From Agapetus fuscipes (Eukaryota > Arthropoda > Insecta > Trichoptera > Glossosomatidae), in NCBI GenBank assembly GCA_951799405.1, contig OX637344.1:7254001-7318000 (forward strand): 64,000 nucleotides of DNA, in the 5' to 3' direction. The notes beneath the pieces are model-generated. The model did not search any database and was not told the DNA's origin. It worked only from the letters and a program-made list of their open reading frames with translations. Position 1 is the stretch's first letter. Every line of letters starts with the position of its first letter. Below, piece after piece: positions 63,116-64,000 of the stretch. The position numbers and the translations under genes were made by a program.

Positions 63116-63225
63116 AAATACATTTACAAAAACCTGTTTGCAATAATTACAGTGGCATTGTTGTCGTGGGATTAACACTAATTTTAGTAATTATTACTGT
63201 ATTTTGGTGTTTATTTCTCTCAGTG

Positions 63226-63550
63226 TATTTATAAAATAAGAAAACTATAATTGTCCTTAAATTTTGTAATCTTTAATCTTTTTTATGTAATTATGTACGC
63301 TGCTGTTTTTCGTGCAATAAAACAACTTTTATAAATAAAAAAAATGATTTCCCATATATTTCACCTATCTATAATAATCTTAGCGACAATAAGTGCTGAT
63401 TCATTAATTTTAGAAATTGAGGATAGCATTTTCTATTGGGTTCAACTTCTAATAGCAAATGAACAAGATATTAGGAGATGCTCATGAAAAACTACTGGAT
63501 TATTACACTTTTTTTAGTGTTATATCTCGTAGAAAATAAGAAAAAAGGTG
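63226..63550. other. AT-rich unassigned sequence
   Basis: No gene or known repeat recognised. Confidence 0.45.
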
Positions 63551-63551
63551 C

Positions 63552-63805
63552 ATCTAATCTAATCTAATCTAAGTTGCAAAGATAGATATCATTTAAGATT
63601 TATATTAAATGCATTCCCACAAGCAGATATGTATAATTTTGCGCTAACACATGCCGCATGTGGACCTACAATATAAAAACCCAATCTCAAATGAACATAA
63701 GCCTTGCAACTCTTGCCGTCCTTCCCTGAAACAGGGGTGACATTGGCAAAGTGAACCAATTTTTTATATTATGGGTGGTCAGCCGCATAACAACCTATAA
63801 GTCAA
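63552..63805 (-). repeat. RepA copy, full length
   Basis: Reverse RepA with an intact (ATCTA)3-type tail, TAATCTAATCTAATCTAAG, at its left end and head CATAACAACCTATAAGTCAAG at its right. Confidence 0.85.
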
Positions 63806-63954
63806 GGAACATACATGACAAATTACATTTTTTTAAATCAATAAATAACAATAAATACATGGACATAAAAAAAAAAAATCTATCTGAGAAACCGATGTTA
63901 GCTGAACATGTGACTTATTCAGTTTTACCTTAAAGGTATCGATATATACATGGT

Positions 63955-64000
63955 ATAAACATTTACTATTCATAATAAATTAATTCCCAAAAGCAGATAC
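63955..64000 (-). repeat. RepA copy cut by window end
   Basis: AAATTAATTCCCAAAAGCAGATAC matches the tail-proximal part of reverse RepA copies. The rest lies beyond the window. Confidence 0.55.

Larger units (their letters stand above)
60597..63225 (+). mobile_element. CACTA-like DNA transposon, non-autonomous
   Basis: The termini are CACGGAGAGAAA (60597) and, reverse-complemented from 63225, CACTGAGAGAAA. They are flanked by TA on both sides (60595-60596 and 63226-63227). CACTR-type ends with a 2-3 bp target duplication and arrays of subterminal repeats are features of the CACTA/Mirage/Chapaev group. A GC-rich leader and a short SAM-like reading frame are inside, but no transposase domain is readable over 2.6 kb, so it looks internally deleted or rearranged. 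The alternative is another TA-target superfamily. Confidence 0.6.

Overview
This is a window of an arthropod nuclear genome, very probably an insect. It is AT-rich, crowded with transposon remains, and has no prokaryotic features. The identification rests on one host gene on the minus strand. Four spliced exons (49527-49322, 48878-48743, 45446-45307, 41656-41485) join in phase into about 217 codons that read as the two immunoglobulin-like domains of a Beaten path (Beat) family protein. Beats are insect cell-surface or secreted ligands of Sidestep receptors in axon guidance. The signal-peptide exon and the C-terminal exon(s) were not found. The gene runs right to left, so much or all of 1-41484 may be its intron or 3' flank.

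Almost everything else is repeats. (1) RepA, an unclassified SINE-like element of about 250 bp, has about 25 whole or partial copies on both strands. (2) There are at least three tRNA-derived SINE families: SINE-B with a TAGTCTAGTGG head and (ATT)n tail, SINE-C with a TAGCTCAGTTGG head, and SINE-D. (3) Tails of several non-LTR retrotransposons occur. Two near-identical 3' ends at 8608-8774 and 38015-38169 have clean target-site duplications, which implies recent activity. (4) A solo LTR lies at 30069-30737. (5) MITEs and foldbacks are scattered throughout. (6) A probably non-autonomous DNA transposon of 2.6 kb lies at 60597-63225. It has CACTG/CACGG ends, subterminal repeats and a truncated SAM-like reading frame. 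(7) Minisatellites include a 23-bp unit repeated exactly 15 times, a degenerate 16/32-bp array of about 1.3 kb, and an ACTTACC array.

Two observations stand out. First, there is a set of type I hammerhead ribozyme motifs (CUGANGA, stem II, GAAA, tiny self-complementary stem III such as ACCGGU, then a GUH cleavage site) in short Penelope-like foldbacks. The copies at 13941-14214 and 30345-30690 share one architecture: a near-perfect or perfect inverted repeat with a ribozyme on each strand, a one-sided extension of 46-48 bp, and a target-site duplication of 13 or 9 bp. Second, two different beat exons have the same kind of decaying tandem duplication: the last 100-120 nt of the exon, the splice donor and the first 31-36 nt of the intron, repeated downstream with stop codons in the copies.

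Region by region: 1-13 kb is SINEs, RepA and LINE tails. 13-31 kb holds hammerhead foldbacks, a hAT-like MITE, the ACTTACC array, the 23-bp minisatellite and the LTR. 31-41 kb is AT-rich with further foldbacks, the 16/32-bp array and two GC-richer islands. 41-50 kb is the beat gene with its repeat-filled introns. 50-60 kb is sparse LINE, SINE and RepA remains. 60.6-63.2 kb is the DNA transposon, and RepA copies close the window.
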